Source: Rhizomys pruinosus (taxonomy: Eukaryota > Chordata > Mammalia > Rodentia > Spalacidae). From it: a DNA stretch of 64,000 nucleotides. The notes below the pieces were generated by a model that saw only the letters and a list, made by a program, of their open reading frames with translations, ran no database searches and was not told the DNA's origin. Below are positions 46,093 to 58,342 of the stretch, in pieces. The position numbers were made by a program, and so were the translations under genes. The stretch is from positions 436,578 through 500,577 of the forward strand of contig VZQC01008830.1 in the NCBI GenBank assembly GCA_009823505.1. The letters are read 5' to 3'. How positions within the stretch are numbered: position 1 is the first letter of the stretch; the number at the start of each line of letters is the position of its first letter.

Positions 46093-49000
46093 TGAGCATG
46101 GAGGTTTTTCCATATTCTGATGTATTCTTCAATTTCCTTCTTCAAGGGCTTAATTTTTTGTTGTAGAGATCTTTGCTGCCTTTGGTTATGTTTGTTCCTG
46201 GGAATTTTATTGTTTTTGAGGTTATTGTGAGTAGGAAGGTCTCCTTGAATTCCTTCTTCATTGCTTGTTGTTGGTGTAAAGAAAGGCTACTGATTTTTCT
46301 AGGTTAATTTTGTATCCTGCCATTTTACTGAAGCTGTTAATCATTTCTAGGAGTTTTCTGGTGGAGTTTTTAGCATCCCTTAAGTAAACAATCATATCAT
46401 CAGCAAAAAGTGATAGCTTGACTTCCTCTTTTCCAATTAGTACTCCTTTAATTTCCTTTTCTTTTCTTATTGCCCTAGCAAGTGTTTCAAGCACTATACT
46501 GAAGAGTATTGGTGACAGGGGGCAGTCTTGCCGAGCTCCTATCTTTAAAGGGAATGCTTCTGTCATTTCTCCATTTAGGATGATATTGGCTGTGGGTTTA
46601 CTTTATATGGCTTTGTTTACATTGAGGAATGATCCCTCCAATCCAATTTCCTCTAGGACTTAAACATGAAGGGATGCTGGATTTTGTCAAAGGCTTTTTC
46701 CATCCACGTCAATTGAGATGGTGGTGTAGATTTTGTCTTTCAGTCCATTTATATGATTGATGATATTTACTGATTTTCATATGTCAAACCATCCCCGCAT
46801 CTCTAGTATGAATCCAACTTGGTCATGACGGATAATCTTCTTGTTGTGGGTCTGTATGTGATTTGCCAGTATCCTGTTTAGAATTTTTGCATCTGTGTTC
46901 ATTAGGGAGATGGGTCTTTAGTTCTCCTTTTTGGTTGTATCTTTGCCAGGTTTTGGTAATAGAGTGATGCTGGCTTCCTCGAAGGAATTTGGGAGAATTT
47001 CCTCTGTTTGTATCCTTCTTAAACAATTTGAGTAATAATGGTTGTAAGTCTTTTTGAAATGTTTTGTGAAATTCTGCCGTGAAATCTTTTGGCCCTGGGG
47101 TTTTTTTAGTTGGGAGGTTTCTTATTACATCTTCAATTTCTTCATGTATTATGGGTCTGTTTAAGCTGTTAATCTCTTCTTGGTTGAGCTTGGGTGATTC
47201 CCAGGATGTCAGATATTCATGCATTTCTTCTAGGTTTTCAAACTTGGTGGAGTATAGGTTTTTGAAGTATTCCTGTATGATTTTCTGAATCTTTTCATTG
47301 TATGTTGTGATATTTCCCTTTTCATCATAGATTGTATTGATTTGGGGTTCTTCCTTCTTTCTTTTAGTTAACTGGGCTATAGGTCTGTCTATCTTATTTA
47401 TTCTTTCAAAGAATGAACTTTTGATTCATTGATTTTTGTGTTGTTTTCTTTGTTTCTATTTCATTGATTTCTGCTCTGATTTCTGTTATTTCTTCCTGTC
47501 TCTTGCATTTAGATTTCATCTGTCATTGACTCTCAAGTGCTTTTAGCTGCAGTGTTAGATTGTTCACTTGTACTCTTTCTGTTTTTCTAATGTAGACACC
47601 TAGGGCTATAAACTTCCCTCTTAGGTCTGCTTTTAAAGTATCCCATAGGTTTTGTTGTGTTGTATTATCATTGTCATTCAGTTCCAGGAATGCTTTTATT
47701 TTTTTCTTTATCTCTTCCTTGACCTATTCATTATTCAAGAGTGTGTTGTTTAGTCTCCTTGTGTTCTCCTATATAGTAGGGCTTATCCTGGTGCTGATGT
47801 TGAGCTTTATTGCATTGTGGTCTGATAGAATGCATGAAATTATCTCAATCTTTTTGTATTTGATAAAATGCATGAAATTGTTTCATTCTTTTTGTATTTG
47901 TGGAGGTTTCTTCTGTGTCCCAGTATGTGGTCGATTTTGGAGAATGTTCCGTGGGGTGCTGAGTAGAAATTGTGTTCTCTGGTATCAGGGTGGAATATTT
48001 GGTAGACGTCTGTGAGGTCCATTTGGTGTATCATATCATTCAATTCAGATGTCTCTCTGTTTAGTTTTTGTCCTATTGACCTGTCCAAAGGGCACAGTGG
48101 GGTATTGAATTCGCCTACTACGAATGTACTGGGGTTAATCTGTGCTTTGTGGTCCTGGAGAATTGCCTTTATAAAGTTTGGTGCACCAGAGTTTGGTGCA
48201 TATATATTCATAATTGTGAAATCTTCTCGGTGAATTGTTCCTTTGATATAAATGTAGTGGCCTTCTTTGTCTCTTCTGATTTCTTTTACTTCGAAGTCTA
48301 TTTTGTCCGATATTAAAATAGCAACAACTGCTTTCTTTTTCGTGTCATTTGCTTGGAATATTTTTTCCATCCTTTCACTTTAAGCTGGTGCCTGTTTTTG
48401 AAGGTAAGATGAGTTTCTTGTAGACAGCATATTGATGGATTCTGTTTCCTAATCCAATCTCCCAGTCTATGTCTTTTGATTGGGGAATTTAGTCCATTAA
48501 TATTTAAGGTTATGACTGATAGGTTTGTGTTTCTTCCTTTTGCCTTATTATCCATTTGCTGTTTTGGTTTAGGTTTATACTTCTGTAGTTATACTTTTAT
48601 TGATTTCTCTTTCTAGGTACCTTGGGATAGTTGCGCCTTTCTTCTGTCCTTTGAATTGCTTCAAGTGTTCTCTGAAGGGTTGGTTTTCCAGACATGTATT
48701 CTTTCATCTTGTTTATGTCATGGAAGATTTTTCTCTCTCCTTCAACTATAATCGACATTTTTGCTGGGTATAGTAACCTGGGTTGGCATCTATAGTCCTT
48801 TTACACTGTGAATGCTTTGCTCCACATTTTTCTTGCTTTTGTAGTTTGCACTGAGATGTCAGTTGTAATTCTGATAGGTTTCCCCTTATAGGTCACTTGT
48901 TGTTTTTCTCTGGTGGCTTTAAGAATTTTTTCTTTGTTTTGGGCATCTATTATTTTAACTATGATGTGGCGTGGAGAATTTCTTTTCTGATCTTGTCTGT

Positions 49001-50037
49001 TTGGAGTTCTATATGCTTCTTGTATTTGTATTGGTTTGTCTTTTTTTAGTTTGGGAAAATTTTCATCTATTATTCTGTTGAAGATCTGATCAATACCATT
49101 CTCTTGGGATTCTTCTCCTTCCTCTATTCCTATGATGTGGAGGTTTGATCTTTTCATAGTGTCCCACAGTTCCTGGTTGTTCCACTTTTGTGTATTTTTA
49201 AATTTTTCATAATCTTTCCTTGAGGTTTTTAGTTGTTCTGTGTTATCTTCCAGGTCTGATGTTTTTTGTTCTGCTTCCTCCATTCTGCTTCTGAGGCTTT
49301 TTCCATTCCTTTCCTCTTGATTGGATGTTTGATTTCCTTTTTCATTTCCTCTTCTGATTTCTTAAGTATTTCAACTTCCTTTTGGAGTTTCTCAATCTCT
49401 TCTTGTAGCTCTTTGCTTTGCTGGTTGGTTTCCTTATCTTTTTCAACATGGGATCTTTTCAGTGTCTCTGTCCTTCTGGAGTTTGTCATTCTCTCTCTCT
49501 CTAGGTCCTTCTTGAGTTTTTCATTCTCTTTTCTTAATTCTTTGATTTGCTGTTTATAATCTTGTACTTCTTTAAGTATGTTCACAATTATACTTCTAAT
49601 ATCTGCGTCCTGGGCCATCCCCAGGGGGATCCCACCGTAGGAGTCTTCCACAGGGTTGGTAGAGCTTGGTGTGGAATTATCCTGCACTTTTCCCATGTTG
49701 TCTCTTCTTCGTGTCCCTGGCATATGGGTTTCTCCTTGCCTGTATTCCAATATGAATCCCAAATGCCTCTTCAACTGTGTTGAAGTCTTGCTTTGCTTGC
49801 CTCCTTCAGATGCCTTCTTTATTTGTTTGATTGATTTTTCTCCTTACTCCTTGCTTATGGAGTGTTGACTTCTCTAAGCTTTAGGTTTTCTATTGGAAGT
49901 CTAACTCACTCTTCCCTTTCTGTTCTGAAGGTTCTCCAACGAATCCACTTTGTCACTCCTTCAGCAATCCCAGATGGGGGGCTGTTGCTGTTTAGCCTGC
50001 ACCATGGTACCTGTCCTTCAGTGGTCTTGGGAGATCC
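46093..50037 (-). mobile_element. L1 element F (5'UTR, ORF1, ORF2 N-terminal 60%)
   Basis: Minus strand. 5'UTR about 49780-50037. ORF1 49774-48801 in two overlapping frames: a coiled-coil half (heptads of K/E/L, 49229-49774) and an RRM/C-terminal half (48801-49283; 'SPRHIIVKIIDAQNKEKIL', 'QVTYKGKPIRIT'). ORF2 starts near 48555 with LNINGLNSPIKRHRLGDWIR and CCLQETHL (endonuclease). RT motifs run to [16 protein letters not shown] (46258-46566). It stops at ~46093, where fragment E begins. Frame breaks in both ORFs. Confidence 0.9.
48801..49774 (-). pseudogene. L1 ORF1 of element F, frameshifted
   Basis: ORF1p is the trimeric RNA-binding protein of the L1 particle. Here a 181-codon frame (coiled coil with LKKDLERERM and EEIEKLQKEVEILKKSEEE) overlaps by 55 bp a 160-codon frame in a different phase that holds the RRM and C-terminal domains. 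The single frameshift in the overlap (about 49230-49283) is the only obvious break, so this is the best preserved ORF1 in the window. Confidence 0.85.
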
Positions 50038-50041
50038 CCCG

Positions 50042-50808
50042 ATCTGTGATTCTTATGTGCATTCCTGCACACTGGTTCGCATATGTGATGAGTGTAACTA
50101 TGGATCTTATCAGGGCCCCTATGTGATCTGTGGAGGTCCTGGAGTCTCTGATGCCTACTATTGTAACATGTGCACCATTCAGGAGACAGAGAGATGGTTT
50201 CCCAAAGATTGTCAATTTGGGGAACTCTAAGTCAGACCTGTTCTGTCAATGCAAAAAATACTGCGACAAGAGGAAGTGATTGATGGGTGGCTCTTTCCTC
50301 CCCATCGAGCTGCTACAACTGCCAGAAAGGATGCCTACCACTACCAGCCACTTCCAGTGTCCTGGCCCCTTGCTACCCTTTCTTTCCTTCAACCAGCTGA
50401 TTGAGAGTAGAAAAGGATTCTTCACAGAGCACCCTGGCAGACTATACAAGAAAAATTGATGGGATAATTTATAGTTCATTGTAATTAGACAACCAAGGCT
50501 GTGTTCTCCACACTGATGTGTTCTTTCTACACCAAGAGATTCAAAACAGGAATAATCCCTGCTGACCTCTCTCTGTCTGAGGGTTGACTACAGAGCCACA
50601 CCAGTGAAAAGTATGTTCTTGCAGCATCTCTGATGGCAGTTGTCCTTGATGACCCTCAGTATGGCAGGGGCCATCATAACAGTAAAGTGGGGTGAGCATC
50701 TGGTCTTGGAAAGCTTACAGGTTTCATTTGTTTTACCTTCCAGGGAATTGGAAATTTCTGTTCTTGCTGTTCCAATAAAGTTGGTGTTTATTTTCTGGTA
50801 AAAAAAAA
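50042..50808 (+). pseudogene. Phf5a: Processed pseudogene of PHF5A (5'-truncated)
   Basis: PHF5A is a small zinc-binding subunit of the SF3b splicing complex. The frame from 50042 reads [20 protein letters not shown] and then [12 protein letters not shown], matching PHF5A from about residue 32. Substitutions include Arg-Cys to Pro-Tyr before VIC, which removes one zinc-ligand cysteine. A frameshift near 50200 ends the open frame; the other phase continues as [13 protein letters not shown] to a stop at 50277. A ~520-bp 3'UTR follows with AATAAA at 50774-50779 and poly-A at 50800-50808. No introns, so it is a retrocopy. It begins where L1 F's 5'UTR ends and is followed by L1 G. Confidence 0.92.
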
Positions 50809-51268
50809 TGTTTCTCAGCCATCTTTACTTCTTCAATTGTGAAGTATCTGTTCAGATCTTTACTCCATCTTTTGATTGGGCCATTTGTTTTTTGAGTAAT
50901 TTATATCCTCTGAATATTAAACCTCTTTCAGTTATATCACTGGTGAATGTTTCCTCCCATTCTGTGTGTTTTCTCTTTACTTCTATGATTGTTTCTTTTG
51001 CTGTACAGAAGCTTTTGAGTTTAATGAGGTCCTGTTTATTGATTGTCGATATTCCTGCACAGTTGGTATCTGACTTAGAAATACTTTTACTATGCCTATA
51101 CCTTGTAGGATACTGCCAAGTTATTCTTTTATCATTTTCAGAGTTTCAGGTTTCATTTTGAGGTCTTTGAACCATTTGGATTTTATTTTTGTACAGTGTG
51201 AAATTTAGGGGTTTAGATTTATTCTTCTACAAGTGGTGATCATGTTTTTCCAGCATCATTTGTTGAAG
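50809..51268 (-). mobile_element. L1 fragment G (ORF2 C-terminal part)
   Basis: Plus text 'tttctcagccatctttactt' to 'catcatttgttgaagatg' is the complement of ORF2 C-terminal coding sequence, as in fragments B-E. About 460 bp, with stops. Confidence 0.88.
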
Positions 51269-52476
51269 ATGAAAAGGCAGCATCTTAAAAAAATGGTCCT
51301 AGTCAAACTAGATAACTACATGTAGAAGAGTGAAACTATATCTCTATCTTTCCTCCTGCACAGAACTTAACTCCAAGTGGATCAATGTCCTCACAATAAG
51401 AGTTGACATCTTGAATCTGGTAGTGGAAAAATTAATCAATAAATTTGAACCTGTAGGCAAAGGAAAGGTCTTTTTGAACTGGACCCTGGTAACACAGTTA
51501 CCAAGATGAAAAAAATCGCAAGTAGGATCATATGATTGTAAAAATCACACCATTTCAGTGGGAAAATCTATACATCTAACAAAGGTTTAGTATATAGTAT
51601 GTACAAATAACTGAACAAACTAAACATCATGAAAGCAAGCAACACATTGAAAATTTGGCCCAGAAAATGATACTGAGAGATTAGAGCAGAAAAAATGCAA
51701 ATTGTTACAATTTTTAATGTTCCACATCTTTATCCAACAGGGAAATGCAAATTAAAACTACTTTGCGGTTTCATCATACCTAGTCAGAAAGGTTAAGCTC
51801 AAATAAAGAATTGACAATGAATGCTTGTGTGGATGTGGAGATAGGGGAACACTTCCTCATTGTTAATGGTAATGAAAACTAGTGTAGCCCATTGGCAGTA
51901 AGTGTACAAATAGATCTACCACCTGTCCCAGTTATATCACTCTTGGTCATAGACCTCAAGGAATCTATAACCTCTACAGAGATACTTCTTATTTATGTTC
52001 ATTGCTGGTCTATTCAGAATAGGCAGGAAATATTTAAACCAGATGTCCACCAACTGATGAATGGATAGTGAAAATGGGCTATATTTTAAAAAGTGATATT
52101 ATTCAGCTTTTAAGAAAAATAAAATTATGTAATTTCAAGGCAAATTGTTAGAGCAGGAAACACTCATTCCGATTACAAGGTAACCAAGCCCAGAGAGACA
52201 AACATTGCATGTTTTCTCTCATATGTAGCTGGAAATACTTAGATATGTTTTTCATTCTGAAAACTCATATGTAAGGAAACTAGCAAGGGACTTACAGAAG
52301 GTAGGCTTTCAAAGAGGGAAGATAGAATGAACAGATATAGAGATAGATAAAAGGATAATGGAACATGAATTTTTAAATTGGTTAGGGGATGGGGGGGCAG
52401 AGGAGGTATTTGGAGAGGGATACTAATACTGAAGGGGTTTTGAAATGTCATATGAAAAAACTACATAATAAAACTT

Positions 52477-52478
<2 letters not shown>
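51269..52478 (+). mobile_element. Old L1 fragment H (ORF2 end and 3' end)
   Basis: Plus-strand L1, more diverged than G: 'ttaactccaagtggatcaat', 'gggaaatgcaaattaaaact', 'ccagatgtccaccaactgat', and the 3'UTR G-rich 'aggggatgggggggcagagg'. It ends at a (TA)n tract. It overlaps the same ORF2 region as fragment G in the opposite direction. Confidence 0.82.

Positions 52479-52521
<43 letters not shown>
52479..52521. repeat. (TA)n microsatellite
   Basis: About 21 dinucleotides at the end of the old L1, probably grown from its A-rich tail. Confidence 0.95.
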
Positions 52522-52525
<4 letters not shown>

Positions 52526-53745
52526 GAGTTTAACTGGAGTTACACTATAATAGCGAACAATGCCCTCCCTTAGTAGACACTACTGGGTAGCAAATAAAAA
52601 GTCCCAGCAACACAAATGGTTTGCTACTTTTGTTATTTCTGGCCACTGGGATCCCATTGACCCCACAAACATCACATTGACCCCCACAAACATCACAGAT
52701 TATCCAGGACATGATTGTAATATCCTATTATTGTCGACTTGAGTTATAGAAATAGGATAAATCAAGATGATATTGACCTGGAGGTTTCTTCCCTACTGGC
52801 TAGCTTTTATAGTGCTGGAAGGTGCAGTACATGCTACTGGAAGAGAAAGAAAAAAGGAATCCTCAAGCTAATCAAGCTGTGAACCCTTTGAACTACAGTA
52901 ATAGTGGGGCAGTCAAGATATACCTAGTGGTGGGATAGTGAACAAATATTATGGGAATAATCAAATATTTTCTGACTTGATTTAAGACCCACACCAAAAT
53001 ATAGAACCTGTACCACATACTGCAGTCAGGGCCAAGTACCTATGGCTAGATAGTTCAATGATGTAAGGGGAGCAAGTATTACTATTATTCTGCTTAATGG
53101 ACATAGCATTAAATTGACTCCTAATGAGTTGTTGTTATATACTTAGATAAGTGAATCTTTCAGTCTTCATCAGAGAAGCTATACAGAGAATCCCAACTTG
53201 TCAGTGTGGGGAGAATATAAAACTGCAGAGTGTTCAGCCCTACATGAAATAACTATATCAATCCCTTTCCCCCAAGGCTCAGGGATCATGAAAAAAGAGA
53301 GAGTACAAAAATTGTAACAGCCAGAGTTGGTAGATTACTATATGGAAGTAGCATTTTCTGGACACAACAGAGCAGTTGTGAATATAAACTCAGTGGTTGT
53401 AACAGCTTGAACAAAACCTGTGCAAGTTTAAGCCAGATGGAAACCCAGCATGAACAAGGGTTTGGGCACAAAGCCCTACCCCTAGCCTAGTAACCACTAG
53501 TAATTGATAAGGTCTGGGAGTAGGAGATACAGTTTTCTTTAAGGATGTGATTGATGCCTGGCAGGTCTACCAAGCTCTAGGGGGTGGATCCATATCCAAG
53601 AGTATTTGGGCATCACAAGTTGGACTAGATTAGCTTAAAAAAAGAGGACATGATGTTGAAATAATATGGATCTGAGAAGAAATGAGGGTAAGGGAGTGAA
53701 TACTATAACAACACAGTGTATGAAATTCTCAAAAATAAGAAAAAG
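52522..53745 (+). mobile_element. Old rodent LINE 3'-end repeat
   Basis: Landmarks such as 'tttgaactacagtaatagtg', 'ttgactcctaatgagttgt', 'aaggctcagggatcatg' and the ending 'gtatgaaattctcaaaaata' are those of an old rodent L1-type 3' region with an A-rich tail. Non-coding. The family name is not certain. The next ~250 bp (53746-53990) are unclassified. Confidence 0.6.
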
Positions 53746-53990
53746 CCAATTTTACAAAGACAGTTAAATGATAAGCAGACTAAACTTATTAAATAATAGA
53801 GTCTCATAATGAATTAAAAATAGTCAATTATAGACTGTTTATAGAAGACAGTTCTTAAAACAGTGACATAGTAAATAAAGGCATATTAACCAAGAGAAAT
53901 TTGAATTTATTTTGTTAATATTGTGCAAAATAGAATATACTGTGGAAAATATTAGTAAAGAGATGCATTGATTAATAGTAAATATAAAGG

Positions 53991-54128
53991 TCAATTTGGG
54001 TATGGTGATACATATCTGTAATTCCAGCACTCTGAAAATAGTTACAGAAGCATTTACAGAAACATCTTGAGTTCAGGTTCAGATTGGACTACTAAATAAA
54101 GAAACCCTGACTCAGAAAAAAAAAAAGA
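53991..54128 (+). mobile_element. Old B1-related SINE
   Basis: 'ttgggtatggtgatacatat', 'gtaattccagcactctg' and a final 'gaaaccctgactcag' plus A-run; heavily diverged. Confidence 0.65.
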
Positions 54129-54177
54129 AATAAGGTAGAAAATAAAAAAGAACAAAATAAAAATCCACCAAAAATCC

Positions 54178-54329
54178 AGGTGTGGTGGCACACAACTTTA
54201 ATACCAGCACTATGAAGGCAGAGGCAGGTGGATCTCTGAAATTTCAAGACAAGGCCAGCCTAGACTACATAGTGAGTTCCAGGCCAGGTGGGACTACAGG
54301 GAAACCCTGTCTCAAAAGAAAAAAAAAGA
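54178..54329 (+). mobile_element. B1 SINE
   Basis: 'caggtgtggtggcacacaac' ... 'gactacagggaaaccctgtc', ending in an A-rich run. Confidence 0.9.
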
Positions 54330-54333
54330 CTTT

Positions 54334-54556
54334 GGAGCTGGAGAGATGGCTCAGCTATTGGGCTTTAGTCTTGCAGAAGACCTGAGTTCAAATTTCAGCA
54401 CCTACATGGTGGCTAAGAACCATCCATAACTCTAGTTCCAGGGGATCTAAAACCATCTTCTATCTTCTGCTCCCATTACACTACACAGGTGCAGTTACAT
54501 ATGTTACATATGTGCACACTATATATGAATACAACTGAAATAAAAATAAACCACCA
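54334..54556 (+). mobile_element. Older B2 SINE
   Basis: Head 'ggagctggagagatggctca', body 'acatggtggctaagaaccat' and an A-rich end 'ctgaaataaaaataaacc'. Its text is closer to the general rodent B2 than to the young copies here. Confidence 0.85.
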
Positions 54557-54799
54557 AAATCACAAATCACAATAATTATAATCTTAAAAAAAATTAAGCA
54601 AGGCACATACTGCTATTAACTAAGGTAAGACCACATTCTGATCTTAACTAAGTTCACCAGCAAGGCCCGGATGTCTCATATCTCAGTCCACTCCTAGGGA
54701 GACCAAAAGCCTTCATACATCTCAAGTTGCTGGGACAAAAATAGGGGTATCAAGATGGTTTTCAAAAATAAAAACAAAAATAAAAATGTATTGAAGGGT
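54557..54799. other. Unclassified spacer
   Basis: About 240 bp between the B2 and the first L1 monomer. The A-rich end (54759-54788) borders the monomer array. Confidence 0.45.
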
Positions 54800-55038
54800 C
54801 ACTTCCAGCAGTACCCAGTTTCCAGCTTGCAGACAAGGTGAGGATCTGTGCAACCACGGAGCCCTGGGCTTGGGACATGGTTACCGCAGCACACTAGTCA
54901 CTTCTGGTGGCACCCCAGCTTCTGGCCTGCAGACTAGGTGAGGACCTCTGCATCCAGGGAGCTCTAGATTTTGGACATGGTCACTGCTGTACACTGGTCA
55001 CCTCTGATGGCACTCTAGCTTCTGGTCTGCAGACCAGA
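54800..55038 (+). promoter_or_regulatory. L1 5'UTR tandem monomers (2.4 copies, ~99 bp)
   Basis: Units start at 54800, 54899 and 54999 with 'cacttc(c/t)' or 'cacctct', and share 'gcttgcagac' / 'gcctgcagac', 'aggtgaggatctgtgc' / 'aggtgaggacctctgc' and 'gggacatggt' / 'tggacatggt'. The third is cut after ~40 bp, where the ORF1 leader begins. Tandem 5'UTR monomers act as the L1 promoter in mice; by position these are the likely equivalent. Confidence 0.8.
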
Positions 55039-55075
55039 TAACAGAAGAGACAGTAAGCCCACCACTCCATATACA

Positions 55076-56263
55076 ATGAAGAGGAACAGGCCTTCAACAC
55101 AAGGAAGAAATACTTGAATCTAGCATCAGATCACAAACAACAAATCAACAAATCAAATCCACAAGCCAAAAGCACAAAGAAAAATCAGCAACATGAGAAA
55201 ATCAAATAACAAGTCCACACCAAATTCTTTCAGACTTATAGAAGACTCCAACAATAAGAGCTCACTGGAGGTAATTCAGGACACAGATCTTAAATGAGCA
55301 ATGATAGACATACTCAAAGAAATCAAGTAATATAAGGAACAAACCAAAGAACTGAAGGGAGAGAACGACCAACTCCAGGAGGAAATGGAAAAGCTGAAAA
55401 AAATCTCAGGCTGAAATGAAAAAGGAAACTGAAAAACTAAAAGGAGATAATGGCCAACTCCGGAAGGGAATAAAATACTAAAAGAATCTCAGACTGAAAT
55501 AAAGAAGGAAATTGAACACTCATCCAGTCAACAGGAAACAGCAGGAGAAAGCCTCAGAAACAGAATGGATCAAGCAGAAAATAGAATATCAAATCTAGAA
55601 AATACCATGGAACAACTGAAGAGCTCAAGCAAAGACTGAAAATTTCAATGAAACGAGAGTGGAATAACCAGGAAATGTGGGAAATGAAGAGAACAAAACT
55701 CCACATCATAGATATAGCAGAAGGAGAAGAATCCCAGGATTATGGTTTGGACCAGATCTTCAACAGAATTATAGAAGAACATTTCCCCAAATTGAAAAAA
55801 GACACACCCATACAAATAAACAACATTACACCAAATAGACGATAAAAGAAATTCCCTGCAATATATCATAATCAAAATGCTAGATGCTCAAAACAAAGAC
55901 AGAACACTGAAAGCCACAAGAGAAAAACAGCAAGTTACATATAAAGGAAAACCCATCAGAATTACAGCTGACTTTTCAATGCAAATGATGAAAGCCAGAA
56001 GTGCTTGGACCAAAGTATTCCCATTATTAAATGACTACAGAAGCCAACCCAGGTTACTCTACCTGGCAAAAATGTCAATTACAATCAAAGGAGGAAGGAA
56101 AATCTTCCATGACATAAACAAGATGAAAGAATACATGTGCAGAAAACCAACTCTCCAGAAAATACTTGAAACAATTCAGAGGACAGAGGAAAGGAGCAGC
56201 TATCCTCATGTTTCAAGAGAGAGAGTAATTAATGAAGGTATAACCCCAAGAATACAAACATAG
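55076..56263 (+). pseudogene. L1 ORF1 of element I, interrupted
   Basis: Starts MKRNRPSTQG at 55076, soon interrupted by stops. The coiled-coil half is readable as repeated 'gaaaaactaaaagga' / 'ctccaggaggaaatgg' text. The C-terminal half is open from 55648 to about 55845 and 55877 to 56263, with EEHFPKLKKDTPIQI and QVTYKGKPIRIT. Compare with the one-frameshift copy at 48.8-49.8 kb. Confidence 0.82.
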
Positions 56264-57997
56264 ACCAAAATGCAAACAAAATAAACTGAAGGGAAGCAAT
56301 ATACATCTCTCAATATTAACCCTAAATATTAGTGTTCTGAACTCCCCAATCAAGGGACACAGACTGGGAGAATGTATTAAGAAACTGAATCCATCCTACT
56401 GTTGTCTACAAGAAACATACCTCATATTCAAGGACAAGAATAATCTTAAGATGAAAGGATAGAAAAAATATTCCAAGAAAAGGTACCAAAAAGTAAGCAG
56501 GAGTTGCTATTTTAATATCAGACAAAATAGATTTCAAAGAAAAACTAATTAGAAGAGATAAAGAGGGCAACTACATCCTTATCAAAGGATCAATCAACCA
56601 TGAAGATCTCACCGTCATAAATATATATTCACCAAACACTGGTGCAACAAACATCATAAACACAATCTGCAGGACTTTAAGGCACAGATCAATCCCAACA
56701 CAATAATTGTGGGAGAATTCAATACCCCACTGAGCCCGTTGGACAGGTCAACTGGACAAAGAATAAACAGAGAGGCATCGAACTGTACAATAAGATACAC
56801 CTAATGGACCTAACAGACATCTACCAAATATTCCACCTAAACACCAGAGAATATGTTTTCTACTCATCACCTCATGAAACATTCTCCAAAATCAATCATA
56901 TACTGGGACACCAGCAAATACCAAAAACTTGAAATAATTTCATGCATCCTACCAGACCACAACGCAATAAAGTTTAATAACACCAGAAACAGCATTACTA
57001 GATACAAGAACACATGGAGACTAAGCAACACACTACTGAATAAGAAATGGGTCAAAGAAGAAATAAAGAAAGAAATAATAGCATTCCTGGCACTAAATGA
57101 AAAGGATGGTACAACACAGAAAACCCTATGGGACACCTTAAAAGCAGTCCTGAGAGGGAAATTCATAGCCCTAAGTTCCTGCTTTAATAAAAAAGAAAGA
57201 AGAGTATTAATCAGAAAAGAAAAAATTAAGCTATCCCTTTTTGTAGATGGTATGATGGTTCACCTAAGGGATGCTAAAAACTCCACCAGAAAACTTCTAG
57301 AAATGATTTTCAGTAAAGTGGCGGGATACAAAATTAACCTGGAAAAATCAGTAACCTTTCTTTACACCAACAATAAACAAGTGGAGAAGGAATATAAAAA
57401 GACCTCCCCACTCACAATAGCCTCAAAAAATAATAAAATACATGGGAACAAACCTAACCAAAGATACCAAAGATCTCTACAACAAAAATTTTAAACTCCT
57501 GAAGTAGATTGAAAATGACATCAAAAGATGGAAAGATCTTCCATGCTCATTGATTGGAAAAATTAATATAGTAAAAATGTCCATTTTACCCAAATTGATA
57601 TACAGATTCAATGCAATCTGAATTAACATCCCCAAGAATTTTTTCATGGACTTGGAAAAAATCCTTAAATTCATATGGGAAAACAAAAGACCCTGAATAG
57701 CTAAAGCAGCCCGGGGTGAAAAATGCAATACAGAGGGAATTGCTCTACCTGACTTCAAGGTATATTACAGGGCCATAGTCATAAAGACAGCCTGGTACTG
57801 GCACAAAAACAGACCTGTTGAACAATGGAACAAGGTTGAAGGTCCAAACTTCAGCTCATACAATTTCAGCTACCCCAAATTTGATGAAGGGGCAAAAAAA
57901 CCTCACTAGAGGAAGGATAGCATCTTCAGAAAATGGTGCTGACAAAACAGGATCACCATTTCTAAACCTCTACCTCTCACTCTGTACAAAAATCAAA

Positions 57998-58342
57998 CTA
58001 CAGCAGTATAGTCTGGACACTCATTTGATCAACTTGATTGAACATACAAGACCCCCCTGCTGGATGGTGGGACCCAAGGGCTATGTGGGTTTGGGCACAA
58101 CTGCTTGCAAATTGGTTTTACATGAGGGATGCTTGTACTCATAAATTATCACTTATTGTTAAAAAAATGAAAAAAAAACTGAGAGAAAGATGCAGGGCAG
58201 TTATGGCAGAATGCATGATCTGGGATGGGGTGGGGTGGTGTGGGGTGGGGGTTGGGTGTGTGTGTGTATGATTGCATGTTCCTGTGTGTGTGCACACGTG
58301 CACACACAAAAAAATAAAAAAAAATGAAAATTGAAAAAAAAA
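57998..58342 (+). mobile_element. Chimeric retroposon copy 4, with TSD, in L1 I
   Basis: 'tatagtctggacactcattt' (core), 'gaccc...ggtttgggcacaactgc', 'gggatgcttgtactcataaa', A-rich junction, then 'actgagagaaagatgcaggg', a long G/T-rich run (58221-58262) with (TG)n, and A-rich end. The L1 ORF2 words 'aaaaatcaa' occur on both sides, as a target-site duplication. 5'-truncated relative to the 16.5-kb copy. Confidence 0.82.

Noticed and set aside
51200..51300. L1 twin-priming inversion at the G/H junction
   Set aside because: Twin priming gives adjacent, non-overlapping L1 segments in opposite directions. G and H cover the same ORF2 region and differ in divergence.
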